Below are positions 1-7,391 of a stretch of 25,935 nt of DNA, in pieces. Origin of the DNA: a virus; the IMG/VR virus record IMGVR_UViG_3300021425_001956, positions 1-25,935 of that record. One strand, 5' to 3'. The notes below the pieces were generated by a model. That model had not been told where the DNA came from. It saw only the letters and a program-made list of their open reading frames with translations, and made no database searches. Made by a program: the position numbers and the translations under genes. The number at the start of each line of letters is the position of its first letter. The first letter of the stretch is position 1.

Positions 1-1
1 T

Positions 2-133
2 GCGGCGCAATCAATACCACAACTCGTATTGATCCTTGCTGATTATCAATATAAGAATGCGTTTGTTGCTGATCACGAACTGAATGTTGTCGCTTGTTTA
101 ACGGAGGTAATGGCTAATGTCGAATTTAGTTAG
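2..133 (+). CDS. 44: Sliding-clamp loader large subunit gp44, C-terminal end only
   Basis: The open frame enters from the left edge and ends with TAG at 131-133, giving about 43 residues. They read as an RFC-type collar helix pair, with ADYQYKNAFVADHELN followed by ACLTEVM, the pattern that closes clamp-loader ATPase subunits. Synteny supports this: T4 transcribes 45-44-62-regA-43, and here gp62 and RegA follow with only a glutaredoxin and a microprotein between. gp44 would be the AAA+ motor that loads the gp45 clamp for gp43. The AAA+ domain lies outside the window, so the call rests on the tail plus gene order. The end overlaps the glutaredoxin start by 17 bases. Confidence 0.7.
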   Translation, partial: AAQSIPQLVLILADYQYKNAFVADHELNVVACLTEVMANVEFS

Positions 134-407
134 ATTGTATACACAAAACAATTGTCCTTATTGCGTTATGATGAAAGATAAACTTGATAGTTGGGGCATG
201 AATTATCAAATCATCAACGTAAGTGAAGACCTTAAAGCCAAAACCTTCTTGAAAGAAAAAGGTCATCGTACAGTTCCACAGCTATATTTTCGAAATACAC
301 ATTTGAATAAAGTCGATACAATCAATTTCACTAAAGAAGTTTTCTGGGGTGAAATGCGTTTAGCGTATGACGAAGAAAACGATTCAGGTGTGGAGATGTT
401 TGGTTGA
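117..407 (+). CDS. Glutaredoxin
   Basis: This 96-residue thioredoxin-fold protein has the CPYC dithiol centre at residues 13-16, after a short beta strand, and the cis-proline motif TVPQLY further on. Both are standard for glutaredoxins. Phage glutaredoxins usually feed electrons to ribonucleotide reductase, as T4 NrdC does. The start is ATG 117, with GGAGG at 103-107 nine bases upstream; an earlier ATG at 110 belongs to the overlapping upstream frame. The C-terminus has an acidic extension (DEENDSG). It sits inside the clamp-loader operon rather than next to nrd genes, so its partner cannot be read from this window. Confidence 0.93.
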   Translation: MSNLVRLYTQNNCPYCVMMKDKLDSWGMNYQIINVSEDLKAKTFLKEKGHRTVPQLYFRNTHLNKVDTINFTKEVFWGEMRLAYDEENDSGVEMFG

Positions 408-571
408 AGCGCGCTTGGACTATTTGGTGTAAGACCATTGGGAGTAAAATAACAGATGATAACCGTGAAAATGATATTGCAGCAATCATCCGTACTATAT
501 GGGTTATTACTCATATGGTCGCTTGCTTTTTTATCATCGCTCATAATGGCATAAAGATTGGCTGGTTCTAA
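404..571 (+). CDS. Small single-span membrane protein, 55 aa
   Basis: The frame opens with TTG at 404-406, overlapping the glutaredoxin stop, with GGAG at 392-395 eight bases upstream. It ends in TAA 569-571, which shares its last base with the ATG of gp62. The protein has a basic N-terminus (MKRAWTIWCK), a polar acidic stretch, and one hydrophobic helix around residues 27-48 containing TIWVITHMVACFFIIA. Tight coupling at both ends and full coding use of the gap argue that it is real. It recalls small membrane proteins seen near clamp-loader genes in marine T4-like phages. Function is not known. Confidence 0.72.
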   Translation: MKRAWTIWCKTIGSKITDDNRENDIAAIIRTIWVITHMVACFFIIAHNGIKIGWF

Positions 572-948
572 TGAATCCCTTTGAGTATGTGAATGCGATT
601 AACGTAACTAAAGAAGACATCATGATTGATGATATTGCTGAAAAAGCATACAATCCATTTATCGTGAATCGTTCGATGTCTTATTTTAATGACACGGTCT
701 TGTATGCAAACGAGATGAATGTCAACCACCATATCGATCATCGTTTACAATTTGACTTTTTTATAAATATAGTCAGAAAGAAAAAACGGTTTTCGAAATT
801 TATGAAACCTGAAACCGTAAGTGACGTGGAAGTTGTCAAAGAATATTATGGCTATAGTAATGAAAAAGCCAAATCAGCCTTGACCCTTCTCACATCAGAA
901 CAGATTAATGAATTGAAAAAGAAGGTTTATAAAGGTGGAAGAAAATAA
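571..948 (+). CDS. 62: Clamp loader small subunit gp62
   Basis: This 125-residue protein carries the typical gp62 pattern: MNPFEYVNAIN at the start, then DDIAEKAYNPFIVNRSMSYF, YANEMNVNHHIDHRLQFDF and EYYGYSNEKAKSAL. gp62 is the non-ATPase subunit that joins four gp44 subunits to load the gp45 sliding clamp onto primer-template junctions. It is shorter than T4 gp62 (187 residues), like many marine T4-like versions. The start is ATG 571, overlapping the previous stop (TAATG). It lies between gp44 and regA as in T4, except for the two inserted small genes upstream. Confidence 0.92.
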   Translation: MNPFEYVNAINVTKEDIMIDDIAEKAYNPFIVNRSMSYFNDTVLYANEMNVNHHIDHRLQFDFFINIVRKKKRFSKFMKPETVSDVEVVKEYYGYSNEKAKSALTLLTSEQINELKKKVYKGGRK

Positions 949-973
949 TATCATAGAGTGGACACCGGCTTCA

Positions 974-1342
974 ATGCTTGAAGTTACACTCAACGAGCCC
1001 GATGATTTTTTAAAGGTTCGTGAAACGCTGACTCGCATTGGTGTTGCATCTCGTAAAGATAAAAAGTTATATCAATCTTGCCATATTTTGCACAAACAGG
1101 GTAGATATTTCATCGTACATTTTAAAGAGCTATTTTTATTAGACGGAAAGAAATCGAACTTAGAAGAAAACGACATCGCACGGCGTAATACTATAGCTCA
1201 ACTCATGAGCGACTGGGGGTTAATCAGTATCGAAGGATCTGTATCTGAACCTCTAGCGCCCATGAGGCAAATCAAAATTATACCATATAGAGAGAAAAAT
1301 GATTGGGAACTTTGTCCGAAATATAATATCGGTTCTAAGTAG
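974..1342 (+). CDS. regA: Translational repressor RegA
   Basis: RegA binds the initiation regions of many early phage mRNAs and represses their translation. From ATG 974 the protein is 122 residues, the length of T4 RegA. The N-terminus (MLEVTLNEPDDFLKVRETLTRIG) and the LYQSCHIL, YFIVHFKE, DWGLI and LCPKYNIG segments match the family. A GTG at 935 would add 13 residues and has AAGG nine bases upstream. Homology favours 974, but the upstream start, which overlaps gp62, cannot be excluded. RegA commonly represses its own message and the clamp-loader genes, which fits this operon. Confidence 0.93.
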   Translation: MLEVTLNEPDDFLKVRETLTRIGVASRKDKKLYQSCHILHKQGRYFIVHFKELFLLDGKKSNLEENDIARRNTIAQLMSDWGLISIEGSVSEPLAPMRQIKIIPYREKNDWELCPKYNIGSK

Positions 1343-1371
1343 AAAGCCACTAATTGGCGATCTATCACAAC

Positions 1372-1492
1372 ACAGAGCACATACTACAAAGTATGAAGAT
1401 CTCTGTATGTAAATAAGAGATTCTATAGTTATATATAGAATTGAGACGCCGAATAGTCGGGTCTCACATTAACCTTGCAAGTCATTGGAGGT
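1372..1492 (+). promoter_or_regulatory. Four-hairpin mRNA leader of hsp20, candidate RNA thermometer
   Basis: The gap between regA and hsp20 folds into four successive stem-loops. They are ACAGAG/CTCTGT (1372-1377 with 1401-1406) enclosing CATAC/GTATG (1380-1384 with 1391-1395); ATTCTATA/TATAGAAT (1420-1427 with 1434-1441); TGAGAC-CCGA/TCGG-GTCTCA (1442-1466, one bulged G); and ACCTT (1472-1476) paired with the Shine-Dalgarno strand GGAGGT region (1488-1492). The last hairpin would hide part of the hsp20 ribosome-binding site GGAGG at 1487-1491. Tandem hairpins with a weak final one over the site resemble ROSE-type thermometers of alphaproteobacterial small heat-shock genes. No U-tract follows, so these are not intrinsic terminators. 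The role is inferred. Confidence 0.45.
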
Positions 1493-1496
1493 ACAT

Positions 1497-1973
1497 ATGA
1501 CTGGATTTACTTACCCACGCAGTGGGTTCATCGGTTTTGACCACATCTTCGACCAGCTTGAGAACATTCACAAGCATGCGAAGGATACCTATCCACCACA
1601 CAACGTAGTCAAAGAAGAGGAAATGAAATTCACTCTTGAAATGGCTGTGGCTGGATTCAAAGAAGAACATATTGACATTGAAGTAAACGACGGCGTCCTT
1701 ACTATTAAGGGTGATCGTCCTGCGCGGAGAGATCAAAACAAATATGTTCATAAAGGCATCAGTGCTCGAAACTGGAAAAAGTCATTTAGACTGTCTGAAT
1801 ATACAGAAGTAATCGGAGCAGATCTGCAGGATGGAATCTTGACTGTCGAACTAGAAGTCGTCCTTCCTAAAGAGAAGCAGCCTCGTAAAATCTTAATTGG
1901 TCAAAACGAGGAAAACGAAAATGACAACAATAGCACTAAACAAGGGCTTTTCAATCGTTCAAGCAATCGTTGA
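1497..1973 (+). CDS. hsp20: Hsp20-family small heat-shock protein
   Basis: The 158-residue protein has an alpha-crystallin domain at about residues 38-125: EMKFTLEMAVAGFKEEHIDIEVNDGVLTI, the GD loop, then the conserved SFRLSEYTEV and GILTVELEVVLPKE. An I-x-I tail (KILI, 131-134) and a polar N/S/D-rich end follow. Such proteins act as ATP-independent holdases, and T4-like marine phages often carry one, perhaps for capsid assembly or host stress. The start is ATG 1497 with GGAGG five bases upstream; the in-frame TTG at 1485 lies over that site and is unlikely. The gene has its own long structured leader, unlike its neighbours. Confidence 0.93.
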   Translation: MTGFTYPRSGFIGFDHIFDQLENIHKHAKDTYPPHNVVKEEEMKFTLEMAVAGFKEEHIDIEVNDGVLTIKGDRPARRDQNKYVHKGISARNWKKSFRLSEYTEVIGADLQDGILTVELEVVLPKEKQPRKILIGQNEENENDNNSTKQGLFNRSSNR

Positions 1974-2133
1974 TTCTTTTTCAGGAATCAATAAGGCAGT
2001 AATTATGGCACGTGGTGCTGAAGCTAATTACCAAATTGCCGAACAGTTACGACACGAGTATCCGGATATGAGTGTACCTGCAATTGCAGCTATGCTTAAT
2101 GATCGTTTACGCAAGGAGGTTTATGGTGATTAA
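1921..2133 (+). CDS. Conserved phage protein of unknown function, 70 aa
   Basis: The frame starts at ATG 1921, inside the 3' end of hsp20 in another frame, with GAGG about nine bases upstream. The 70 residues look helical: an Ala/Ile-rich first half (IVQAIVDSFSGINKAVIMARGAEANYQIAEQL) and a charged second half ending in LNDRLRKEVYGD. No signal peptide, metal site or known domain is visible. The 53-base overlap with hsp20 and the 11-base overlap with the next gene suggest translational coupling. Function unknown. Confidence 0.65.
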   Translation: MTTIALNKGFSIVQAIVDSFSGINKAVIMARGAEANYQIAEQLRHEYPDMSVPAIAAMLNDRLRKEVYGD

Positions 2134-2257
2134 ATTTATCAAAAATCTCTTTACAGCTAAAGATCCAGTTCATGAGTATCTTGCCAAGTCTACAGATCTT
2201 GTAGATCTTGAAAGACGTCAGAAAGAACTCATGTTTAAAGGAAAGTATTGGATCTAA
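2123..2257 (+). CDS. DUF3563-like small protein, 44 aa
   Basis: ATG 2123 follows a strong AAGGAGG (2113-2119) within the end of the preceding gene. The 44-residue product reads FIKNLFTAKDPVHEYLAKST then DLVDLERRQKEL. This resembles DUF3563 proteins, short bacterial and phage proteins with a D-P-x-x-x-Y-L and D-L-x-x-x-D-L-E-R-R pattern. Their role is not known. The stop codon TAA shares a base with the ATG of the next microgene. Confidence 0.65.
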   Translation: MVIKFIKNLFTAKDPVHEYLAKSTDLVDLERRQKELMFKGKYWI

Positions 2258-2319
2258 TGTGGCCTTATACTTACGAAGAAGCTAAGTGGTTTATGACAAA
2301 GCCCAATAAAACAAAATAA
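2257..2319 (+). CDS. 20-residue microprotein
   Basis: ATG 2257 overlaps the previous stop (TAATG), and the frame encodes MWPYTYEEAKWFMTKPNKTK before TAA 2317-2319. A terminator begins three bases later. The aromatic MWPYTYEE opening recalls very short proteins annotated in some T4-like phages next to DUF3563 genes. Support is the coupling and the terminator position; at this length chance cannot be excluded. Confidence 0.45.
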   Translation: MWPYTYEEAKWFMTKPNKTK

Positions 2320-2321
2320 AG

Positions 2322-2348
2322 AAAGGGAGCGCTTAAGCGCTCCTTTTT
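2322..2348 (+). terminator. Intrinsic (Rho-independent) terminator
   Basis: A perfect 7-bp stem GGAGCGC (2326-2332) with GCGCTCC (2337-2343) and loop TTAA is preceded by A-rich sequence and followed by five T. It is the clearest intrinsic terminator in the window and should end the clamp loader-regA-hsp20 operon. The flanking A and T runs make it partly bidirectional. Confidence 0.9.
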
Positions 2349-2365
2349 ATCTTAGAGGAGAAAAA

Positions 2366-2590
2366 ATGTCTGAAGAAGGAATACATATTCAATCGCCTGA
2401 TCCTGCCGAGAGAGACTGGGAATATGATGGTGATGGAACACGCATATATAAAATAGAAGCTGGATATATGGGTAAGACCCCATATCGAGATGAATATGAG
2501 CAGTGGAAAAAAAGATTTGGTCATGATTGGGAACCAGAAAAACCGAAGTATAAGGGCGTTGAAGAACCCTACTACGTAGATCTACCATAG
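2366..2590 (+). CDS. Acidic phage protein of unknown function, 74 aa
   Basis: ATG 2366 has GAGGAG just upstream (2355-2360) and opens a new run of genes after the terminator. The product is rich in Glu, Asp, Tyr and Trp and contains DWEYDGDGTRIYKIEAGYMGKTPYRDEYEQWKKRFG. No transmembrane segment or Cys motif is present. It lies before the Cys-rich miniprotein and lysozyme. Domain not recognised. Confidence 0.65.
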   Translation: MSEEGIHIQSPDPAERDWEYDGDGTRIYKIEAGYMGKTPYRDEYEQWKKRFGHDWEPEKPKYKGVEEPYYVDLP

Positions 2591-2599
2591 GAGGAACTC

Positions 2600-2704
2600 A
2601 TGAAAGGCGAAGAACGACACTGTGAATGCGGTCATTCTTGTCATTGCTATCAACCAAAGTGCAATGAATGCGATTGCAAAAAATGTAAGTGTGGAGAGAA
2701 ATAA
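2600..2704 (+). CDS. Cys-rich 34-residue miniprotein, metallothionein-like
   Basis: ATG 2600 follows AGGAGG (2589-2594). The product has nine Cys and three His in 34 residues, at C8, C10, C14, C16, C21, C24, C26, C29, C31 and H7, H12, H15, arranged as repeated C-x-C and C-x2-C steps. That density and spacing resemble metallothioneins or a small treble-clef-like metal cluster. Two-metal Zn or Cu binding is plausible but inferred. Its stop TAA shares a base with the lysozyme ATG (TAATG), so it is translationally coupled to the endolysin. Confidence 0.68.
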   Translation: MKGEERHCECGHSCHCYQPKCNECDCKKCKCGEK

Positions 2705-3147
2705 TGGATTTACAAAGATTACGCGAAGATTTAGAAGATGATGAAGGAGTGATGTATGAAATATACCTGGATCATTTGGGTCTGCCTACTTTTGGGATCG
2801 GTCATTTGGTACGAGAAGAAGATCCAGAATATGGATGTGATGTTGGCGAACCTGTATCAGAAGAACGAGTCGCTGAGGTCTTCGAACAAGATGTTAGAAT
2901 CACGATTGAAGATTGTGAAAAACTCTATGCCGACTTCCACGATCTTCCCGACGAAGCCAAACTCATCATTGCCAACATGTGCTTTAACCTTGGATATCCA
3001 AGACTTTCTAAATTTAAGGGAATGAAAGCAGGAGTGGATGCTCGTGATTGGAATCGTGCTGCAGACGAAATGGTCGATTCAAGATGGTACAATCAAGTGC
3101 CAAACAGAGCAGACCGCCTCGTACAAAGAATGAGAGCAATTGCATAA
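2704..3147 (+). CDS. e: T4-type lysozyme (endolysin, GH24)
   Basis: This 147-residue muramidase cleaves the MurNAc-GlcNAc bond of peptidoglycan at lysis. The catalytic triad of T4 lysozyme (E11, D20, T26) is present with identical spacing as E14 (DEG), D23 (YLDH) and T29 (PTFGIGHL). The C-terminal lobe has the usual RLSKFKGM and ADEMVDSRWYNQVPNRADRLVQRM. ATG 2704 overlaps the previous stop and starts just before the first helix; an in-frame start at 2689 would only add five residues inside the upstream gene. No signal peptide is seen, so export would need a holin. Confidence 0.94.
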   Translation: MDLQRLREDLEDDEGVMYEIYLDHLGLPTFGIGHLVREEDPEYGCDVGEPVSEERVAEVFEQDVRITIEDCEKLYADFHDLPDEAKLIIANMCFNLGYPRLSKFKGMKAGVDARDWNRAADEMVDSRWYNQVPNRADRLVQRMRAIA

Positions 3148-3154
3148 AAAACTG

Positions 3155-3183
3155 TGTACAACCTCTTAGAATTGTGTTATAAT
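3155..3183 (+). promoter_or_regulatory. Early-type promoter for gp43
   Basis: TGTACA (3155-3160), 17 bp, TATAAT (3178-3183), with TG at the extended -10 position and an A-run plus ACTG upstream. It lies between lysozyme and polymerase, about 20 bases before the polymerase start. It belongs to the nine-member promoter family in this window. Confidence 0.82.
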
Positions 3184-3203
3184 AGTAATGCATAGGAGGT
3201 TGT

Positions 3204-5660
3204 ATGTCTTTTTATACTAATTTTGACCGGCGCGGTAATTCCGTCCTGTATCGTGGGTACAACCATCAAGGTAAACCCATCATGACAAAGTACAAGCTCG
3301 AACCCGAGCTCTTTGTCCCTACTAAAACTCAAACTGAATGGCGTTCGCTCGATGGCACACCCGTCGCACCCGTTCAGTTTAATCATTTCAACGAAATGAA
3401 AGACTTCATGCAAAAGTATGAAGGCGTCGAAAACTTCAAGTACTACGGTCAAGACCGTGTACTATGGCAGTTTATTCAGAAAAAGTTTCCAAACGATATC
3501 GACTTTATTCCTGGTCTGATTAACGTAGTCAACCTCGATATCGAAGTACATTCAGAAGATGGCTTCCCCGAGCCTGATGAAGCTCTACACCCGATCACAG
3601 CGATTACTCTCAAGTCGAGTAAAGAATCTGTGTATCGTGTATGGGGTTGCGGTGACTACGACAAATCAAAATCGCCGCATACTCATCTTCGCATTCAGTA
3701 TACAAAGTGTGAAGATGAATATGAGTTGATGGAAAGATTCCTAAAATACTGGGCCTCGAGCTTTCCGGAAGTTCTGACCGGCTGGAATATTCGTATGTTT
3801 GATATTCCATACATCGTGAATCGTTGTTCTAAAAGATTGTTCGGCGAAGAGACTACAAGAAAGTTTCTTTCTCCATGGGCTACGATACGAGAAAAGACTG
3901 TACATCTCAAAACAAAGACGATGAAGACTCAGCAGATTTCTGGTATTTCTCAACTCGATTATATGGATTTGTTTCAGAAGTTTGGCTATTCGTATGGTCC
4001 TCAAGAATCGTATGCATTGAATCATATTGCACACGTCGTACTCGGCGAAAAGAAACTCTCGTATGCAGAATACGGTTCTCTTCGTAATCTCTATAAAGAA
4101 AACTTTCAACTCTATATTGACTACAACATCAAAGACGTTGAGCTCATTGATCGTATGGATGAAAAGCTCGATCTCATTGGTCTCGGCTTTACTCTGGCCT
4201 ATAAAGCCGGTGTAAACTTTACAGACATCTTTGGTACTACAGCCATATGGGATTCCATTATCTTTCGCGAACTGGCTAAACGTAAGATCGCAATACCTGG
4301 TCCACCGCCTCGCCAAGAACGTGAAGGCATCAATGTCAAGTTTGCAGGTGGTTATGTAAAAGAACCACAAGTCGGTGCTCATGACTGGGTAGTTTCCTTT
4401 GATTTAAATTCGCTGTATCCGAATATCATTGCTCAATGGAACATGTCACCTGAAACTCTGACAATGAATGGTACGAACATGTCGAAAGCTGCCAACGGTG
4501 TCGGCTTTGATAATAGTCGTGAAGGTGTCTTTCCTCTGCTTGTCAAACAGTATTATGCCGAACGTAAAGATGTAAAGAAGCAGATGATCGAATGGCAGAA
4601 AGAACAGCAGAAAGGTTCTACAAAAGAGATTGAAAAACAGATTGCTTCTCTTAATAACAAACAGATGGCAGTCAAGATCTTGATGAACTCTCTGTTCGGC
4701 GCTATCGGCAATAAGTGGTATCGTTATTTCGATCTTCGAGTTGCAGAAGGTATCACTTTGACTGGTCAGCATGTGATTAAGACATGTGAGAAAGCCATTA
4801 ACGAAGAGATGAATAAACTTCTCGAGACAAACGAAGATTATGTGATCGCAATCGATACAGATTCAGTCTATGTAAACTTCGAAGCGTTTGTCAAGAAGTT
4901 CAATCCAAAAGATCCTGTGAAATTCCTAGACGAATCGTGTAATAAACATTTTGCAAAGATACTCGAAAAGACTCTTGCAGATCTCTGTACAGAAATGAAT
5001 TGTTTCGAAAACCGTATGGTCATGGAACGTGAAGTCATTGCAGATCGTGGTATATGGACAGCAAAGAAGCGGTATATTCTCAATGTACATAACTCAGAAG
5101 GAGTACAGTACGATGAACCTAAGCTTAAAATTATGGGCATCGAGGCCATTAAGTCGTCGACCCCTGAAGTTTGTCGAACTAAGTTTAAGGAAATATTCAA
5201 GCTTATCATTCAGGCGTCTGAAGCGGATGTACAGAACTTCATACAGAAATTCAAACAAGATTTCAAATCGCTCCCACCCGAAGAAGTGGCTTTTCCACGG
5301 GGAGTCACGAAAATTACAGACTGGTCAGATCGGAAAACTGTCTACAAGAAAGGTACACCTATTCACGTGCGGGGTTCCCTCTTATATAACAAAGAAGCTA
5401 AGGCTCGAGGATTGACGGATAGGTACGAGCTTATCGGAAATGGTGATAAGATCAAATTTGCCTACCTCAAACTTCCCAATCATATCAAAGAAAATGTCAT
5501 CTCATTTCCTATGCACCTACCAACCGAGATGCAACTTCATCGATATATAGATTACGATAAGCAGTTTGATAAAACGTTCCTCGAGCCTTTGCGTTTTATC
5601 CTCGACGCGGTCGGGTGGTCTGCTGAAGAACGTGCAACACTCGAAGACTTTTTTGTATGA
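3204..5660 (+). CDS. 43: Family B DNA polymerase gp43
   Basis: The 818-residue replicative polymerase has 3'-5' exonuclease motifs LDIEVH (D112, E114), GWNIRMFD (D200) and YNIKD (D311). Its polymerase motifs are [13 protein letters not shown] (D400); [11 protein letters not shown] (491-500); and C, DTDSV (D551, D553). T4 gp43 has its first exonuclease acids at the same positions, 112 and 114. The C-terminus LEDFF resembles a clamp-binding tail. It is about 80 residues shorter than T4 gp43. The start is ATG 3204 after TAGGAGG, with a dedicated early promoter. It shows no intein, split or frameshift. Confidence 0.98.
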   Translation: MSFYTNFDRRGNSVLYRGYNHQGKPIMTKYKLEPELFVPTKTQTEWRSLDGTPVAPVQFNHFNEMKDFMQKYEGVENFKYYGQDRVLWQFIQKKFPNDIDFIPGLINVVNLDIEVHSEDGFPEPDEALHPITAITLKSSKESVYRVWGCGDYDKSKSPHTHLRIQYTKCEDEYELMERFLKYWASSFPEVLTGWNIRMFDIPYIVNRCSKRLFGEETTRKFLSPWATIREKTVHLKTKTMKTQQISGISQLDYMDLFQKFGYSYGPQESYALNHIAHVVLGEKKLSYAEYGSLRNLYKENFQLYIDYNIKDVELIDRMDEKLDLIGLGFTLAYKAGVNFTDIFGTTAIWDSIIFRELAKRKIAIPGPPPRQEREGINVKFAGGYVKEPQVGAHDWVVSFDLNSLYPNIIAQWNMSPETLTMNGTNMSKAANGVGFDNSREGVFPLLVKQYYAERKDVKKQMIEWQKEQQKGSTKEIEKQIASLNNKQMAVKILMNSLFGAIGNKWYRYFDLRVAEGITLTGQHVIKTCEKAINEEMNKLLETNEDYVIAIDTDSVYVNFEAFVKKFNPKDPVKFLDESCNKHFAKILEKTLADLCTEMNCFENRMVMEREVIADRGIWTAKKRYILNVHNSEGVQYDEPKLKIMGIEAIKSSTPEVCRTKFKEIFKLIIQASEADVQNFIQKFKQDFKSLPPEEVAFPRGVTKITDWSDRKTVYKKGTPIHVRGSLLYNKEAKARGLTDRYELIGNGDKIKFAYLKLPNHIKENVISFPMHLPTEMQLHRYIDYDKQFDKTFLEPLRFILDAVGWSAEERATLEDFFV

Positions 5661-5666
5661 GTACTG

Positions 5667-5695
5667 TTTACATTTGCACGAAAACATGTTATAAT
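5667..5695 (+). promoter_or_regulatory. Early-type promoter
   Basis: TTTACA (5667-5672), 17 bp, TATAAT (5690-5695), with TG at 5687-5688. It sits directly after the polymerase stop, and AAGGAG and the start of the MazG-like gene follow within 21 bases. Confidence 0.85.
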
Positions 5696-5715
5696 ATATG
5701 TGAAGGAGATTTATC

Positions 5716-6129
5716 ATGAATCAATGGCACCATGACATCAATGAAATGCATGCTAAGTATGGCGTGCATGATTGGATGGAAAAGAACAAAGACAATCCGG
5801 AACTCATGCAAAAGTTTCTCGACTTTCGTATTAAGTTCCTTGAAGAAGAATTAAATGAAACAAAGGCAGCAGCCACATACGATCGCAACGCACCCGAAGT
5901 TGTTGACGGTCTGATCGATCTTTGTGTGATTGCAATCGGTACTCTCGATGCTTTCGGTGTTGACGCTCAGAAAGCATGGGAAGCTGTACACACAGCGAAT
6001 ATGGCCAAAGAAGTTGGTGTAAAAGAAAGCAGACCAAATCCACTTGGTCTACCAGATTTGATTAAGCCTGAAGGTTGGGTAGGACCGAAACATCATGACA
6101 ACACCGGTAATCTCGGGGACGCTGTTTAA
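5716..6129 (+). CDS. MazG/HisE-like nucleoside triphosphate pyrophosphohydrolase
   Basis: The 137-residue all-alpha protein has the metal-binding EEExxE signature (residues 43-48, FLEEELNET) and a second acidic helix with E61, D64 and D68 (APEVVDGLIDLCV). It ends with the usual AWEAVHTANMAKE motif. Family members hydrolyse (d)NTPs to NMP and pyrophosphate. In a phage that may modify cytosine, it could play the dCTPase part filled by gp56 in T4; that is inference. ATG 5716 follows GAAGGAG and its own promoter. The last 35 bases overlap the next gene. Confidence 0.82.
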   Translation: MNQWHHDINEMHAKYGVHDWMEKNKDNPELMQKFLDFRIKFLEEELNETKAAATYDRNAPEVVDGLIDLCVIAIGTLDAFGVDAQKAWEAVHTANMAKEVGVKESRPNPLGLPDLIKPEGWVGPKHHDNTGNLGDAV

Positions 6130-7036
6130 AAGCATCTTCGATAATAAAACAAATAAGAGTTTCTCGCAGGCAAACTGGAATGCTTTTGTGCGAGTGCTTT
6201 ATGATTTATCAACAGTCAAACGTGCAAGCAAACGCGATGCAATGTTGATGTCTCCAGCTATCTATGAAAAAGGTACCACTCGTGCAAATAAGAATGTCAT
6301 TGAGTGGGCTGGCTGGTGTGCAGTTGATGTTGATGATTATGAATTTGAAGGAGATCTAAATGATGAATTGGCTAGTCGCTTTGGTCATTATCAATTCGTT
6401 TGTTATTCTACCGCTAGTAGCACTCAGAGTCTACCAAAGTTTCGTCTTGTCTTCCCACTTACAAAACCTGTTAGAAACGAAGACATCAAAGGATTCTGGC
6501 ATGCCTTACAAACAGAACTCGGGGATCTTGGAGATAAACAAACTAAGGACTTGTCTCGAATGTATTACATCCCTGCAGAATACGATAAAGCTGACAACTT
6601 TATATTCCATAACTCTAACGGTTCTTATATTGATCCTAGTGAGTTAATGTTCAAGCATCCTTATGCAGAAAAAACAACACTCAACAACTTCTTCGACAGA
6701 CTCCCAGACGAAATCCAAAAGCAAATCGTCGAACATAGAAAACAAAAACTTGATAAGACTGATGTTCAATGGTCGTCCTATCGCGATTGTCCCTTCTTTC
6801 CAAGACAACTCGAAAACGAATATAGAATGATTGCCAATACAGGTTGGTATCACAAGATGTATCAGATTATGGTTGCACTTGCAGGTAATGCGGTACGCAA
6901 TCGATATCCAATTACATCAGCAGAAGTTGCTCAACTCTGTAGAGAACTCGATATGGATACCGGTAATTGGTATGCTAATCGTCCACTCGATAAAGAAGCA
7001 GATCGTGCTATTGAATATATTTACAAAAATATTTGA
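6095..7036 (+). CDS. Primase-polymerase-like (AEP superfamily) protein
   Basis: The 313-residue protein has a core that resembles archaeo-eukaryotic primases of the PrimPol/RepB type: a DxD acid cluster at 78-81 (WCAVDVDD), then YSTASSTQSLPKFRLVFPL with a conserved K/R strand (115-121), then GDKQTKDLSRMYYIP with an acid near 147-152. The C-terminal region (about 225-313) is helical and looks like a PriCT domain: YQIMVALAGNAVRNRYPITSAEVAQL followed by ADRAIEYI. It would make primers or fill gaps. T4 instead uses the DnaG-like gp61, which is not in this window. ATG 6095 overlaps the MazG-like gene by 35 bases. Confidence 0.58.
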   Translation: MTTPVISGTLFKSIFDNKTNKSFSQANWNAFVRVLYDLSTVKRASKRDAMLMSPAIYEKGTTRANKNVIEWAGWCAVDVDDYEFEGDLNDELASRFGHYQFVCYSTASSTQSLPKFRLVFPLTKPVRNEDIKGFWHALQTELGDLGDKQTKDLSRMYYIPAEYDKADNFIFHNSNGSYIDPSELMFKHPYAEKTTLNNFFDRLPDEIQKQIVEHRKQKLDKTDVQWSSYRDCPFFPRQLENEYRMIANTGWYHKMYQIMVALAGNAVRNRYPITSAEVAQLCRELDMDTGNWYANRPLDKEADRAIEYIYKNI

Positions 7037-7054
7037 AAAAAGTGAAAAAAACTG

Positions 7055-7083
7055 TGTACAATGCTTCAGAAGTATGATATAAT
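7055..7083 (+). promoter_or_regulatory. Early-type promoter
   Basis: TGTACA (7055-7060), 17 bp, TATAAT (7078-7083), extended -10 TGA, with a run of A just upstream. It lies in the 67-base gap after the primase-like gene and should start the nucleotide-metabolism block. Confidence 0.85.
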
Positions 7084-7115
7084 AATAAAGAGAGTACAAT
7101 TTAATGGAGCTAAAA

Positions 7116-7391
7116 ATGCAGAATATCAAGAATCTTATCGGTGATACATTTCGTGACTATCAGGCAAACGCTGTAGCTGATCCGGATATGGCTAAAATGT
7201 ATGCCGACGATCATTCAACTTTTCAAACTATCGCTCGTTACTTAGAAACTGGCGAACAAGAAGATCTTAATCGTGCATCTGCAATTATCGATCGTATGGA
7301 TACATCTCCTCGTGAAGATATTATCGTGGCATGCGGCATGGATTTCGGTCCAGAATGGGTAAGTAAAAATCTTGGTTGGGATATTGCATAA
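7116..7391 (+). CDS. Phage protein of unknown function, 91 aa
   Basis: ATG 7116 has GGAG (7106-7109) six bases upstream; the ATG at 7104 lies just ahead of that site and is less likely. The product is acidic and helical (DPDMAKMYADDHSTFQTIARYLETG, then EDLNRASAIIDRMDTSPREDI) and ends in GPEWVSKNLGWDIA. No known motif is recognised. The stop overlaps the next ATG (TAATG). Confidence 0.65.
   Translation: MQNIKNLIGDTFRDYQANAVADPDMAKMYADDHSTFQTIARYLETGEQEDLNRASAIIDRMDTSPREDIIVACGMDFGPEWVSKNLGWDIA

Noticed and set aside
762-769. TATAAATA on the plus strand in gp62
   Set aside because: It falls inside coding sequence of an early operon; AT-rich octamers of this kind are expected a few times by chance in a window of this size.
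1420-1466. Hairpins after regA as an intrinsic terminator
   Set aside because: No T-run follows either stem, and the series continues into the hsp20 ribosome-binding site, so a leader structure fits better.
3741-4382. 213-codon open frame antisense to gp43
   Set aside because: It lies wholly inside the polymerase coding region, has no ribosome-binding site or late box, and its composition is that of a reverse-complement shadow.
6360-6647. Frame with GAAGGAG upstream and a hydrophobic N-terminus nested in the primase-like gene
   Set aside because: The site arises from Glu-Gly-Asp codons of the host frame, and the downstream part shows no structured pattern. It also shows how easily such nested frames occur by chance here.
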